NCBI GenBank assembly: GCA_920105625.2
Contig: OV050030.1
Span: 317,072,789 to 317,136,788, forward strand
Direction of reading: 5' to 3'
From: Clusia tigrina
Taxonomy: Eukaryota; Arthropoda; Insecta; Diptera; Clusiidae
Length of the DNA stretch: 64,000 nucleotides
Shown: positions 1-11,978 of the stretch, in pieces
Position numbering within the stretch: position 1 is the first letter of the stretch
How the letters are laid out: each line of letters begins with the position of its first letter
Notes under the pieces: generated by a model
Database searches by the model: none
Told to the model about the DNA's origin: nothing
Seen by the model: only the letters and a program-made list of their open reading frames with translations
Position numbers and translations under genes: made by a program

Positions 1-303
1 GACGCCAACTTTCAATTGGAGATTATGCGGAGGCGATCCTAGTAAATCTAACGAATTAAAAAATTCTGTTTTATAATTCACAATATCTTGTTCATTGGTA
101 ACAGTATCCACAGACTTGTACGAAATTAAGTCGCCTGGAATCTTGGATTGTATAGCCATGTTTAATTCCCTAACATCTTTGTTCTTATCCGCTAAAATTG
201 CTCTATCACTCAACCATGCATGGCATTTATACTGTTGTGCTATCTTAGGGAAAACACGTTAAATCAATTCCTCTTTTGACGGTACAAAACGGCAAAAGTC
301 AGT
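1..303 (-). pseudogene. Helitron Pif1-like helicase fragment, C-terminal part
   Basis: Reading the minus strand from 303 to 1 gives about 100 codons with one in-frame stop. The reading resembles the C-terminal part of the Pif1-type helicase in Helitron RepHel proteins. Recognisable blocks are a PKIAQ..KCHAWLSDRAIL stretch, then DTVTNEQ, then a TEFLNSL segment, and finally a PPHNLQLKVG block that in this family precedes the LLRNL motif. The fragment runs off the left edge of the window. On the other side it stops about 2 bp before the LTR of the Gypsy element, so the Gypsy probably inserted into or beside it. The stop codon and the lack of a matching upstream part beyond the Gypsy make this a dead fragment. 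Family assignment is from remembered motif similarity, with no alignment run. Confidence 0.72.
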
Positions 304-305
304 TG

Positions 306-488
306 TGTGGCAGCACTGCTGTAATAATCTACACTCATATATATACATACCTTTATTATTGTGAATATTGTTAGATATCGCTGTGGCAGTAACTGCACGA
401 ACAGTTGAATTTAAGCGTTCTACCGTGCAGACGTGTACATGCGATTGAATAAATAAAATACATTAAACATTATTTTGTTCCTACCACA
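306..488 (+). repeat. 5' LTR of the 306-4554 Gypsy
   Basis: This LTR is repeated at 4372-4554. Just downstream lies TTCAGAAGTGGGATTGAG, which resembles the putative primer-binding site of the Gypsy at 17493 (TCAGAAGTGGGATT shared) and so suggests the same primer tRNA class. An AATAAA at about 449 could serve as a polyadenylation signal. Confidence 0.9.
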
Positions 489-553
489 ATTCAGAAGTGG
501 GATTGAGCTAAAATTAAATCAAATTAAAAAGTGACAAACAATAAGTGAGCAAA

Positions 554-1132
554 AGGATATGCCGGGTACTGAAGACCTTAATCGCTAAAAGCATGGCTAG
601 ATGTTCTGGGCGAGAAGTCAAACGGGAATAAATCAGCCCTAATACTACGCTTGGAAGCTATTCCACGCGTCGAGAGTTTGAAGCACGTAAGTGGCTACCA
701 AGTGAACATTTCCAAAACTACTTTCACGACAAACTCATACTGGCGAATAAAATCGATTTTGGGAGCGAGGAATTAGTAGAATACATAATCGAAGGTATAC
801 CAAATCGGCAGCTACGGTCACAGGCGAAGCTGCATCGTTTTCATCATGAAAATCAGCTGTTGGAAGCGTTCGTAGATGTTTCTTTGCCAAAGCCAACAAC
901 TGTAGGAGGAAACAATGACACTGCTGAGCGGAAAAATCGCTGCTACAACTGCAATTCAGTGGGACACATTGCGTCAGAATGCCGTAAACCAAAAAGAGAA
1001 GTTGGTGCCTGCCACGCATGCGGTGAGTTTGGGCACTACGCTGCTGAATGTCCGAAGTACAAGAAGAAGAACTTGGTTGAACAATGTGCAAGACGAACAT
1101 GGCGAAGAATTTGTAAGGAAAATGTATATTAG
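554..1132 (+). pseudogene. Gypsy gag remnant with two CCHC zinc knuckles
   Basis: Only the nucleocapsid end is readable (860-1132). It carries two classical knuckles, CYNCNSVGHIASEC and CHACGEFGHYAAEC, which bind the genomic RNA in related elements. Upstream, an ATG at about 559 is followed after a few codons by a stop, and the capsid part is broken, so no full Gag can be made from this copy as read. The protease frame lies in a different register, with the switch around 1060-1080. Confidence 0.75.
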
Positions 1133-1892
1133 TTTTTGTTTATTGAGTAGTAATTATAAAACTTTATTAGAATGCCTGATAGATACGGGGAGTCCCATTA
1201 GCTTCATCCGACAAATGTTCGTTCCAGATTTTTTAAAAATAAAATTAAACAAAGATGTTAATTACTACGGAATCAATAAAACCAAATTAATTTTTTATGG
1301 GCTAATTGAATTAAATATATGTTTTGAAAATGAAAATGTTTTACTGGATGTTTTTGTCGTATCGGATGAGACTATGGTTTACCCCATAGTACTAGGTAGA
1401 GATTTTATATTGAAAGCTAAGCTAGAATTACGAAAAAGAAAAGATGAACTAAATAGAGATGACCTTAGCTTAAAAAATAAAAATTATGTTAAAAACATCG
1501 ATTGTTTGGAAAATGATAAAATTAAAACCGAGTTAAGTTTAAAAAATAAAAACCAAGTTAAGAAATTTGAATTTTTAAAAAACGATGATATTACAAATGA
1601 AGTAATTTCTAAGAGTAAAAGCGAAACCAATTTTTTTGTTAATGACGAATGTAAATTCCTTTTAATGGAAATTGAAGATGATAAATTAGATATAAATGTT
1701 AACACAAAATTAAGTTTCGAAACCAAAATGATGGTGACTGATATCTTTAAGCAGTTTTATGTTAATGGTAAACGTCCCGAGTTGTCAGAAACAAACTATG
1801 AAATGAAACTATCTCTTTCTAACGAAAAGCCCTTCCTTGTACCCCGAGGCGATTGTCGTATTTTGAAAAGGGTAAATTACGAGAAATTATAG
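915..1892 (+). pseudogene. Gypsy protease and linker (start of pol)
   Basis: The frame shadows gag in its first part and becomes meaningful from about 1100. A retropepsin active-site block LIDTGSPISFI is followed by a hydrophobic PIVLGRDF flap-end motif, as in Ty3/Gypsy proteases. A lysine-rich linker with a locally repeated L-SLKNKN motif then leads into the N-terminus of reverse transcriptase. The frame ends at 1892, where the RT frame (from 1853) takes over in another register; this looks like a small indel near 1850. The protease itself shows no lesion in its active-site triad. Confidence 0.75.
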
Positions 1893-3223
1893 ATGATCTG
1901 TTAGCTAAAAGTATAATAAGGCCTAGTGAGTCTGAATATGCATCTCCAATTGTACTCGTTAAGAAAAAAACAGGGGAACTACGATTCTGTGTGGATTATC
2001 GGACCTTCAACAAAGTTACCTGTAGGGACAATTATCCGCTTCCACTTATCGACGACCTTTTAGATAAATTAGCAAACAAACGTGTTTTTACACTACTAGA
2101 CTTAAAGAGTGCATTTTACCATGTTCATATGAACAATGAATCCATTAAGTACACATCCTTCGTAACACCAACTGGGCAGTATGAGTTCCTTTGGATGCCC
2201 TTCGGTCTTAAAAATGCACCGTCTGCATTTCAGAGATACGTGAACCGAATTTTTAATGACCTTATAGAGACTGGAAGTATGACAATCTATATGGACGATA
2301 TTATGATCGCAACTAGCACAATAGATGAACATTTTAGGATCCTTAAAGAGGTGTTACAAAGATTAGTGAGAAACAATCTTGAATTGAGATTAGATAAATG
2401 CAAATTTCTGCAGTCTGAAGTAAAATACTTAGGCTATACGGTATCTAAAGACGGGATTCGCCCTGATGAAAACGGCGTAAACGCAATATTGGATTTTCCA
2501 GTACCAGGGAATGTCAAAGCCGTTCAGTTTTCTAGGGTTATGCTCTTATTTTAGAAGATTTGTTCAAAATTTTCAACGATTGCTCAGCCGTTATACAAAT
2601 TAATAAAGAAAGACTCAGATTTCATTTTCGGTAAGACAGAACTCGATTGTTTTTTACTGCTCAAAAGCAAACTAGTTGCAGCACCCATCCTAGCTATTTA
2701 TGATCCTCGCGATGAGACTGAGTTATACTGTGATGCCAGTGCAATAGGTTTTGGAGCTATTTTACTGCAAAGAAAATCTGATGGAATTTTTCACCCAGTT
2801 TTTTATTTTTCGAAAAGGACAACTCAATGTGAAGCGAAGTATCATAGTTTCGAATTAGAAACTTTAGCGATTATATATGCTCTTGAAAGGTTTAGAATAT
2901 ACCTACAGGGAATTAAGTTTAAAATCATTACGGATTGTAATTCCTTAACTCTAACGATCAACAAGAAAGATATAAACCCTCATATTGCCCGTTGGGTATT
3001 AAAACTTCAAGATTATGATTACACATTAGAGCATAGAAATGGAGTCAAAATGCAACATGTAGATGCACTAAGCCGTGCAACCAATATTTTGATTTTAGAA
3101 GAAAACACATTTGAGCAGAATTTGTCAATTTGTCAGAGTAGAGACGAAACCTTACGCAAAATATGCGAGCACTTAGAGAATTCTGAGAGCAAATTTTATG
3201 AAATGCACAACGGGTTAGTATAA
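1853..3223 (+). pseudogene. Gypsy reverse transcriptase and RNase H, frameshifted
   Basis: Reverse transcriptase blocks are clear: the YASPIVLVKKK start, RFCVDYR, the LDLKSAFYH block with the motif A aspartate, and the YMDD catalytic box. The frame breaks near 2530 at the thumb. It resumes with the RRFV block and runs through RNase H (CDASAIGFGAILLQ, the YHSFELETLA block, ITDCNSL, DALSRA). A stop at 3221-3223 separates RNase H from integrase. Both catalytic centres keep their acidic residues, so the damage is limited to the frame breaks and the stop. Confidence 0.85.
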
Positions 3224-4324
3224 AGAAAAGCCAAAGGAAAAGTTAAATTTTATGTTCCATCGGATATGGAAAACCAAGTATTACACAAATACCATGATGA
3301 CTTGGGGCATATTGGTCGTGATAAAGTTTTAGAATCTATAACCAAGACCTATTGGTTCCCAAAGATGAAAGAAAAAATTTCTATATATATAGACAATTGT
3401 TTAAAATGCATAGCATTTTCACCTAAATTTGGAAAACGGGAAGGTTTGTTGAATAATATACCAAAAGGTGACCTACCCTTTGACACCCTTCACATAGATC
3501 ACTTTGGCCCAGTTTTGTTACCAAACTCAAAAAAAAAATTCGTTCTATTAGTAGTGGATGCTTTTACGAAATTCGTTAAACTGTATGCAGTAAAAACTAC
3601 TAATACGAATGAAGTATTAAGCCAACTTAAGTCTTTCTTTAACACTTATAGTCGTCCAAAAATTATAATTTCCGACTGGGGCAGCAGTTTTACGTCAAAA
3701 GATTTTACAACATTTCTCGAGACACATCATGTACGACACATTAAAATAGCAACAGCGTCCCCTCAAGCCAATGGACAGGTGGAACGAATTAACAGAAGTC
3801 TTGCTCAAATGATAGCAAAGTCAGCCAGTGGTAATAAAACAAGTTTAGATGGTATACTACCGGACATTGAGTTTTCAATGAATAATACTGTGCAGCGTAG
3901 TATAGGAACATCACCTAGCGAGCTTTTATTTGGCGTAAGGCAAAGAGGAAAAGTCATCGACTTCTTAAGTGAATGTTTAAGTGAAAATGTAGAAAATAGG
4001 GATACAAGGGATGTATATAACTTAAGATCAAAAGCAGTTGCAAAGCAAACAAAATCGCAAGATTACAATAAAAATATTGTAGATGGAAATCGCAAAGAAG
4101 CAAAAATTTACAATTTAGGAGATTACGTTATGGTAAAAAATTTTATTAGCACTCCAGGAGTATCGAAGAAAATAGTTCCAAAGTTTAAGGGCCCGTATAA
4201 GATAAAAAAAGTTCTTGGTAATAATAGATATGTAGTAAAAGATGTAGAAGGGTTTCAATTAGGTCAAATCCCTTACGAAGGTACTTGGGAAGCGGCAAAT
4301 ATGAAACCATGGTTTAAAAAATAA
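3224..4324 (+). pseudogene. Gypsy integrase
   Basis: An open frame is present from 3266. The N-terminal HHCC zinc site reads H-K-Y-H-D-D-L-G-H with CLKC. It is followed by the catalytic core with D in HIDHFGP, D in ISDWGSSF and E in NGQVERINR, giving the DDE triad. The C-terminus contains a GPYKIKKV block typical of Gypsy GPY/F-domain integrases. A stop upstream (3221-3223) cuts it off from the polyprotein. The catalytic residues appear intact. Confidence 0.85.
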
Positions 4325-4371
4325 TAATGTTCAAAGATAACCGGGACGGTTACAGGTCAGGACGGCCGAGT

Positions 4372-4551
4372 TGTGGCAGCACTGCTGTAATAATCTACAC
4401 TTATATATATACATACCTTTATTATTGTGAATATTGTTAGATATCGCTGTGGCAGTAACTGCACGAACAGTTGAATTTAAGCGTTCTACCGTGCAGACGT
4501 GTACATGCGATTGAATAAATAAAATACATTAAACATTGTTTTGTTCCTACC

Positions 4552-4554
<3 letters not shown>
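4372..4554 (+). repeat. 3' LTR of the 306-4554 Gypsy
   Basis: Direct copy of 306-488 with about two substitutions. No convincing polypurine tract was seen immediately upstream; the preceding 40 bases contain a GGGACGG and a GGACGGCCGAG. The LTR ends CCTACCACA and is followed at once by (AT)n. Confidence 0.9.
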
Positions 4555-4643
<89 letters not shown>

Positions 4644-4696
4644 TATATATATATAGATATATATATATAGATATATATATATAGATATATATATAT

Positions 4697-4735
<39 letters not shown>

Positions 4736-4740
4736 TATAT
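4555..4740. repeat. (AT)n microsatellite with periodic AGAT interruptions
   Basis: A nearly pure AT dinucleotide tract. In its second half a regular AGATATATATAT unit appears about every 12 bp. It abuts the Gypsy LTR end. Confidence 0.97.
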
Positions 4741-6673
4741 TTATATATATGAAATATATGAAATGATATGAATAAAAATTATGAAAAATTTAAATTTTAA
4801 AAAAAAGTAATAATAAGAATCCAATATATGATAAACAAATAAATATAGATGGAAATTATATTTTTTCTATACGAAGTTTAGTTCTAACAAATTTCACAAA
4901 ATAAGTACAGATTATTGCATATTAAGAGTATAAATAGTATATATAGTATATTCATATACTTATTACATAATTTTGAAATTGATTTATTAAATTAATTTAT
5001 GAAATGTTCGACTAAACTTAAATATAGAAAAATATCAAACTAAAATGTTAACTAGACTATTAAGAAAATTATTATAAGTATTCCTGATGTGTATCGACGC
5101 AGGAAGTTCCAGGAACAGCGTATATCGGAAGACGGTGCGGACTAAGGGACCAACGTATTATTCGATTGATTGGGGATGAATGGCGACTGATGTAATATTT
5201 CTCGAAAGAGCATATGGACGCAGTATATGAACACGTCGTAGATGGGTTTGTTGGCAAGCAACAAAAAAATAAACAAGTTTCCTTGCGGAGTCATATTTTG
5301 CGTTGAACAGTCTTACTTTACAATGTCCACCCAGTGTATAACAATCTTAACAGAATTGATTTTGAATAAGTTGAAGATGGGCAAAAGCTTAAGGAGGGTG
5401 ACTGAAACCACCACCAAATATAATAAGCAGAGGAAATTTGGCTAACGGAAGTTAATTGCTTCATTAAAGTATATGTCCAATCTAGAGGATGAACACAAGA
5501 AATATTATTCGGATATAAAATTGATTTACTAGAAGAAGAAACAGAGACTGGTATCTGATCGGAGTACTCAAATTGCGTCATTAAACGTGTATCTCAGAGA
5601 AATACCGATAGTCTACACATCGAGGCCAACAAAGTCAAACTCCATTATGAGAAAGCTCAAGAGAAACACTTCCACCATAAAACGCATTGCTGCAAAGTAA
5701 ATAACGGAGGAGTATTGTAATCTCTAATGTATTTCAAATGCATTTTACAAGCTGAATACTATAAGCAGCATACTACATTCGTTGTGGCACGCTATATAAA
5801 TCAAAGGAAGACGGCCACTACAAGCGAAGTTTTAATAGTAAACCAAATCGCCAGCCAAGAATATCATACGTACCGGTCCAGATATAAGGGAGGTGTATGC
5901 AGAGTTCATCGAGGGATTTCACTCTGACAACGACGGTCGTCATCCGAACCAGCAGATAGCAGAGCTCGCAGTATAATGTAAGATTTTGTGTATATAATAG
6001 AATTGTATAGGTTGTAATTTTGTTATTTTTTAATAGTATAGGTTGTAATTTTGTTTATATATACGCCAGTGAGAAAATAGTCAATGCAGGACCAAAATAT
6101 AAAAAAGGGGAATAAGAAATAAATAAATAGATAGAAATAAAAGAACAAAAATAAAAAAAGGAAAACACAAACAAAAATTTTATAAAGAAAAGAATACAAA
6201 AAATAAAAAAAATAAAAACAACGATAGAACCCAAATAAGGCGATATTACTTAGAAATAGTATTTAAGAATGATGGTTTGAAGAAAAAGAGTTCTAGTGAT
6301 TCGTCTAAAAAGAGGTAACTCGGTATTTGTTCTAAAGAATGTTCGCTAGGTTTCAGCCACGCGCGAGTTACGTACCATCACCCCAACCTTCAACTCGGAG
6401 CGAATGGTAATGTTGAGGTCGACGACATCAACTATTATTCAAAAATATCTTGCACCAGCAATAAAGTAAGTGAAATAAAAACCACTTACATCAGCAGATC
6501 CCAAATGAAAGGTTATTGCTTTGCTGGAAATTATACACTTATACACAAGAAAGCTTGTGCTTAGAAAGCATTTTTATATGAACAGAAATAAATGTAATTA
6601 AAAAATATAGTTAGTCTTAAAAACATACTCGATAGACGAGGTTTAATAAAGGATATCTGTATTTTTTCACACA
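4741..6673. other. AT-rich unassigned interval
   Basis: No gene could be supported. The interval holds short ORFs that do not resemble known families, a tract from about 6100 to 6230 that is strongly A-rich on the plus strand, and a 20-bp direct repeat (TATAGGTTGTAATTTTGTT) at about 6008 and 6040. The moderately GC-richer stretch at 6350-6430 could be an old element edge. Confidence 0.5.
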
Positions 6674-7314
6674 GCCAAGCTACACTAAGGGCTTTGAATG
6701 CATTCCAAATAACATCGAGGGGTGTCTTAAGACTGTCGCCGATCTCTAAATGAGATGGCTAAAAAATTCCATATCCATTTGTGCTGGGTACCAGGACATA
6801 GGGATATACCAGGGAACTGCAAGGCTGATCAACTTGTGAGAGATGGCACTTGTACGCCAAATGTCGGTAGGTATATGGGTATACCTCTCGCGACTTGTAA
6901 GGTTCTCATAAGACACTAATTAATTCTACCAATCAAAGGTGGATCTTTGCAGCTACCTGTGAAATCGCCAGGCAAACATGGCCGAGGCTAAATGTGCGTC
7001 TATCTAGGAATATCATTAGTCTCAATAGACTACAAATTAGGACTTTAATAGGAGCCCTCACGGGACATTGTCTAATAGGAAATCATGCAGGAAGAATGGG
7101 AGTTTATACACATGATTTCTGCCGCAGCTGCAGGAACGAGGAGGAACTGGAAACAATCCAGCATATCTTCTGTACATGTCCAGCTTTTGCCAGAAATAGG
7201 GAGCGTTTACTAAGATCCCATTTCTTAACAAGTATAGATGGTCTATGCCAGTCAGGTGTTAACAACCTTCTTCGCTTTGTAAAAGGCTCAGGTTGGTTCA
7301 ATCTGGAGGGGTAG
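6674..7314 (+). pseudogene. LINE ORF2 3' end: RNase H plus C-terminal zinc knuckle (LOA/R1-type)
   Basis: Three frames together read as the C-terminal part of a LINE polyprotein. First comes an RNase H piece (SQATLRALNAF, then a WVPGHRDIPGN block containing the conserved GH). Then comes a PLATCK segment, and last the cysteine block CRSCRNEEELETIQHIFCTCPAF. The last frame (6994-7314) is open and ends with TAG. At least two frame changes precede it. As with many LINEs, only the 3' part survives. A similar but separate end is seen at 57.4-58.1 kb. Confidence 0.8.
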
Positions 7315-7727
7315 CGTAGCCATGCCTGGCATCCGCGGCTCACAACTGACCCAACTGGTTTATTGGTGCTGCGGCTGCCCTACCTACCTTGCGAAGAACA
7401 TTGTTTATAGGGAAATTATTCGCCCTTAATTCCAAGAACATGCTCATTTCAGCAATATATTATACGTAATAATGTCCCCACAATAGAATAAATTTTAAAT
7501 TTTTGTCCCCAGGGATATTCTCACATGAATGATTGTTTTTATATTTAAATGTGCTGTAAGTGTGAATCTTAATTACTGAATGATTGCAGTCTCATCCATA
7601 AGATATACCCTAACTTGGTGGATGGGCTCACTCAATAGTTCAAATTTTGCTCTAAACCAAATACCTTACCCCAAATTTTGGAATTTCCCTAGTGTGCGTT
7701 CGAATTTCGGTCGTTGCGTTCCACTAG

Positions 7728-7780
7728 TTATTATTATTATATCTTAAACCATAATTAATTATGAATGCAAGGTGTGGGAA
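7728..7780 (-). mobile_element. 5'-truncated copy of the tRNA-derived SINE tail
   Basis: About 50 bases match, on the minus strand, the 3' tail of the SINE at 11177-11384: CCTTGCA, then TTAATTATGG, then AAGATATAATAATAA. Only the tail is present. Confidence 0.5.
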
Positions 7781-10700
7781 AAAACAATATAATCCACATC
7801 AATTGCAAAAAGAATAACTTGTTTATATCAGGCGAACAAGAACTGATGGAAATAAATAAAATATATTATAAGGATTTCTTCTACATAAAAATGTTACCAT
7901 GCGACACTCTTTCAATGTTGCACTCAACACTGTCAGAGGGTTACATTTTATATTTAGAAAAGAACACAGATAATTCCGTTCCTTTTTGCTTCAAAAAAAT
8001 ATTATAAAATATTAACAAAGGAGAAACTGATAACATTAAATTTAATTTATTTATAAAAAACAAAAATGGTCATGTCTATCTACCATACGTATACAAAGTG
8101 CCATTGCATTCATAAAATCAGCTCAATCACAGGGTAACTGTGTCTACCCTGACGCTGAATGACAGGGTAGAAAATGTAATATTTTCGCACGCACTCGGTG
8201 TAATATTTTCACAAAAGAAATCACAGACCTGATAAAGGGTTGCACTTATTTGAGAAAAGAACACAAAATCTACGCACTGTAAGGCAAGTGTAACATTTTT
8301 TTCGTAGAAAATAAAACGCTAAGTTAAAGAAAAATAATCTATCAAGATGTTGAAGTTTCAGCAGTTATAGAAACCACTGTAAAATTAGAAGAAAGTTATA
8401 TAATACACAAAGATAATGTAATGCACAAAGAAAACTATTCGATTATTTAAACTTGGTTCTCTGATAAATAACTTTCCGCAACATTTTTTCGAATGAATAG
8501 TCGTAAATTTCTCAATTTCATGGGAAATAAAGTTAATTTTCGCAATTATTACTTGGTATTGTCATTTCAATCGTAAAATAATAAACCACTCAAAGGACCT
8601 CTCTATTTTATTGGAGAATGCACAGTTTACAATTTTTGAAAGCTATATGCACCCTATAGCACTTTACAAACGTTGAGTTATTATGAGAGAATTGTGCATT
8701 CATTGGAAAAACAAACTGATATCATTTACGGTGTCACAGCAAAGCTTATGATAAATTTATATATGGAACATTTATCACCCTACTTGTTGAACTAAATATC
8801 ACAGCATTTCGAAGAGAGGAATCAACTAAAATGGAAATATCTGCAGAAACATAAATGATAGACTTCCAATTTCCCTTTTTAACATTTCTTCCAGCGAAAT
8901 AGCAGGGAGGAAGACTTGTTTCTGATAGTTGTATACATGTTCCTTAGAACTTAAATCAACATTTTCCGTATACATTTTTATGAACAATTTTGTATACGCA
9001 ACATTATAATTATATATGTACGTACGATTACGTATGCTTAAAAAAAAGCATTTGTTGTGGTATATTAATATATGTTATGATGGTGTATATTAATATAAAT
9101 ATGAAAATGTGCATGCACGTGTGCGTGACTTACAATTTTTAATTGGAATATACTTTGATTTTTTCAAATCAATAGAAGAAATATATAATTTCTATCAAAA
9201 TTTCACATACATATATAGAATTATGGGATTTTTATATATTTTTAATATGTAAATTATATACATATATTCATTCTTCCTTCTGCATTCATAAATAATTATT
9301 GTACGGTACCAAAAAATCTTCTTTCTATTGATTATGTCGACCACTGACACCAGGCAAACAGAAAAAGAAAACAGCATCACACATCACATCATAAATTGAA
9401 AATTGAAATTATTCTTTAATTCCAAAAATATTACGTAATGGGGACAAATCTTCTTTGTTTGTTTGGGCATTTCGGTCGCTTCACAAGTCGCTACGTAACA
9501 GAAATATATATGTATAAACGTGCGTAAGCGTGCACTATATATTTCTTTGGTGCATTTAGTTCTCTTAGTGATCGCAGGCATTCGTATAGTATGCATGACT
9601 TTCATGATACATTACAGTATTTATGTGCCTACTCAGATTTATTGCGGGGGGATTCACTTTCCTTGCATATTCAGAAATAGTGCTGGGGATTCACTTTCCT
9701 TCAGATCTGATATTTTTAAGCACAATGAAAAAGTATAACATATCTTGTGGTATGTGTACGAGCAATATGCAGCGCTTTCCAAGCTTGAAAGTCAGCTAGA
9801 AGCGCGAAACCTTGCAAATATGTAAGCTTTGTTTAAGCGGGCTGCAATTTTGTGAGCTGGGGACCACTGAGGAATAGCATTGCAAACAATTTGAAAATAA
9901 AGAATAATTTCAACTTTCAAGTCTGCCACTGCTTTCCTTTTCTGTTCGCCTGGTATGAGTGGCCAACATACTCAATAGAAAGAGGACTGATTTTATTTAT
10001 TTATTATTATTATTATTATAATAAACAAAACCTACAAAATCACAACAAATATGAGTACCAATATTTCCATTTTTATAAAAATCAGTAAAATATGAAATCA
10101 AATAAATTCTAAATTTCTTAATCACATATATTCATGTACGTATAACATTGAGCAAGTATTTGATTTCTTAAAATAGTATGTGTTTTTGATAAGCAATGTG
10201 ACACTTTTGCGCAAATTGTCATATTTCATACTTAATAAAAATATAAAAAAATATTTGTGTCCAAACCATGTGAGATCGTCTGACCTACATTCGAGTAGAA
10301 TAAATGTGTATATTCTCTCATACACATGTATTCATTAATCAAAAGCATACTCCCATTGACAATATCAAACAAGAAGCGTGTGTTTGTATGTATATTGTGT
10401 ATGCTCTACAAATATGTCTATCGTTAAATAATTGCATTCTTTCATTACATTCTTCGGTGTTCTTTATCCGAGACGGAGCGGAGTGATATGCAACCATTTC
10501 TGTCCAATGTATGCTTATTTATTATTTTTGAATTAATACTCGTATTTGTTGTGTTATTTTGCAAAAAAGTTTACTACGGCAAATATTTCATAATTTAGAT
10601 ATCTGCTGTTATATATGCTTATTTGATTTTATACCATATTATAGATGAATGGTGATGTAAAGATGTATTGGTAGTTATCCAAATTTAAAAAGAAATCAAA

Positions 10701-11160
10701 ATAAAACTTTTTTTATAATCAGCGCAATTGCATTAAATTATTTGTTTTATACAAATATCTAGAGCAAGTAAACAATGATTATAAACACTTCGTGTATCCA
10801 AACAAGTTTAGCCAACTTTGAATCTTTCATTCCCAAGTCTTCCTCCCTGCGATTTTTGTATACAAGCTTAACAGAGGGAAATTTATGTTTCTGCTCTCTG
10901 GATATAGCTTGCTGTTCTCCCCGACAATGACGATTTTAAGGACGTGACACACAAAGTTGAAGTAGTAATTTAGAATAATTACGAGCAAGTCAAAAGAAAT
11001 GCAAACTTAATTCCTTAAATAAGCAAATTTAAGGATTTTATAATAACATTGTTAAAACGGATTATATTAATCATTAAAATAGGGTAACAATTTCGGAGTT
11101 GAATGCTATAATCAGGAATCATATTTTGATTCCTTTTATTCCCAATACTAAACAAAATTA
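7781..11160. other. AT-rich interval without a supportable gene
   Basis: The interval contains scattered short ORFs (up to 80 codons, e.g. 7765-8007, which begins inside the SINE tail). None shows a recognisable motif. A short local duplication GGGGATTCACTTTCCTT occurs twice at about 9648 and 9686. Nothing else stands out. Confidence 0.5.
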
Positions 11161-11176
11161 TATTGTAGATATTATT

Positions 11177-11384
11177 ATTATTATTATTATTATTATATCT
11201 TACACCATAATTAATTAAGTGCAAGGTATTGGGGGAATGAGTAGTACCTAGAGAGGCTTTCGACTCGAAGAGAAAAGGATTTTATCGAAAGAAGCATTTT
11301 GGAGACCAAGCACGTGGCAGGATTTGTACCTGCGACCCTCGGGTGTGAGTCTAGCATGCTTACCACTAGACCACAGAGGGCGGC
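11177..11384 (-). mobile_element. tRNA-derived SINE, full length, with 16-bp target site duplication
   Basis: On the minus strand the element opens with a tRNA-like head. It has an A-box-like TGGTCTAGTGG and a B-box-like GGTACAAATCC, both internal RNA polymerase III promoter elements. An unrelated body and an (ATA)n tail follow. The direct repeat TATTGTAGATATTATT lies on both sides (11161-11176 and 11385-11400), as expected for target-primed reverse transcription. The head does not fold as a clean tRNA (the anticodon stem is poor), so it is a SINE and not a working tRNA gene. Related copies lie at 63171-63290 and (tail only) at 7728-7780. Confidence 0.85.
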
Positions 11385-11503
11385 TATTGTAGATATTATT
11401 TTCGTGGACCTCATTAATGAATCAAAATTCAAAAATATACAATAATTGTATTTTTGATTAAATATTCGTTTGTTAAAGTTTGCACAAAGTATATTGAAGT
11501 ATC

Positions 11504-11978
11504 GCGTTTCCACCGAGCCTTAATTGTCAATTAAATGACCAAATTTCCATGCAATTGTATTTCTATAAAAGTGAGTTAACTCACATTTGTTGTTTACACA
11601 CTCCATAACAGGAAATGTTATGTTAACAGTGGCAGCTATATATATAAATGTAAATATATTGACAGATTTCTTCCAGCCGGACCCGGCGCAGTAAGTAAAC
11701 GAACAAAAGAAGGGAACAAGAATTGCATTCTGTGTGGTAAAATGTCTGTAAAAAAAATGTCAATGTATTTTTTTTGTTTTTTTTTTTTTTGTTTTTAGAA
11801 GAAATATATATTTTCTGGATTAAACGAAGTGGTTACTTTTATTATTTGGATATAACAAATCCTAAAAAAGCAAATAAAAAGTATGAAAATCACAGATGCA
11901 CCCCCCTGACATAGACACATTTGACTTTTCTTAAATTTAACAAGTTCTTAACTGCAGTTTAGCTTTCGGTGGAAACGC
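11504..11978. mobile_element. possible MITE bounded by 13-bp inverted repeats
   Basis: GCGTTTCCACCGA at 11504-11516 is repeated in inverted orientation at 11966-11978. The interior has no coding capacity but carries a GTGAGTTAACTCAC palindrome near 11571 and a long T-run near 11770. No target duplication is evident, so this is only a candidate. Confidence 0.3.

Larger units (their letters stand above)
306..4554 (+). mobile_element. Gypsy/Ty3 LTR retrotransposon with 183-bp LTRs, coding frames broken
   Basis: Two direct 183-bp repeats starting TGTGGCAG and ending CCTACCACA flank a gag-pol region in the order nucleocapsid, protease, reverse transcriptase, RNase H, integrase. That order defines Gypsy/Ty3 elements. 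The LTR copies differ at about two positions by eye. The internal region has at least three frame changes (near 1070, 1850 and 2530) and one in-frame stop (3221-3223). No env-like frame follows integrase. No target duplication is visible: the left flank is GTTG-like, and the right flank runs straight into an (AT)n tract that may have obscured it. Confidence 0.9.

Noticed and set aside
4555..4740. CRISPR-like or satellite array because of the periodic AGAT units
   Set aside because: It is only an (AT)n microsatellite with regular point interruptions; there are no spacers.
5072..5257. small cysteine-containing minus-strand ORF
   Set aside because: No motif, no start context and no neighbour that gives it meaning; 61 codons is expected by chance here.
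7765..8007. 80-codon ORF
   Set aside because: It begins inside a SINE tail and shows no recognisable domain.
11300..11384. tRNA gene on the minus strand
   Set aside because: It has A- and B-box-like motifs but a poor anticodon stem. It is followed by a shared SINE body and tail and flanked by a 16-bp target duplication, so it is a SINE head.
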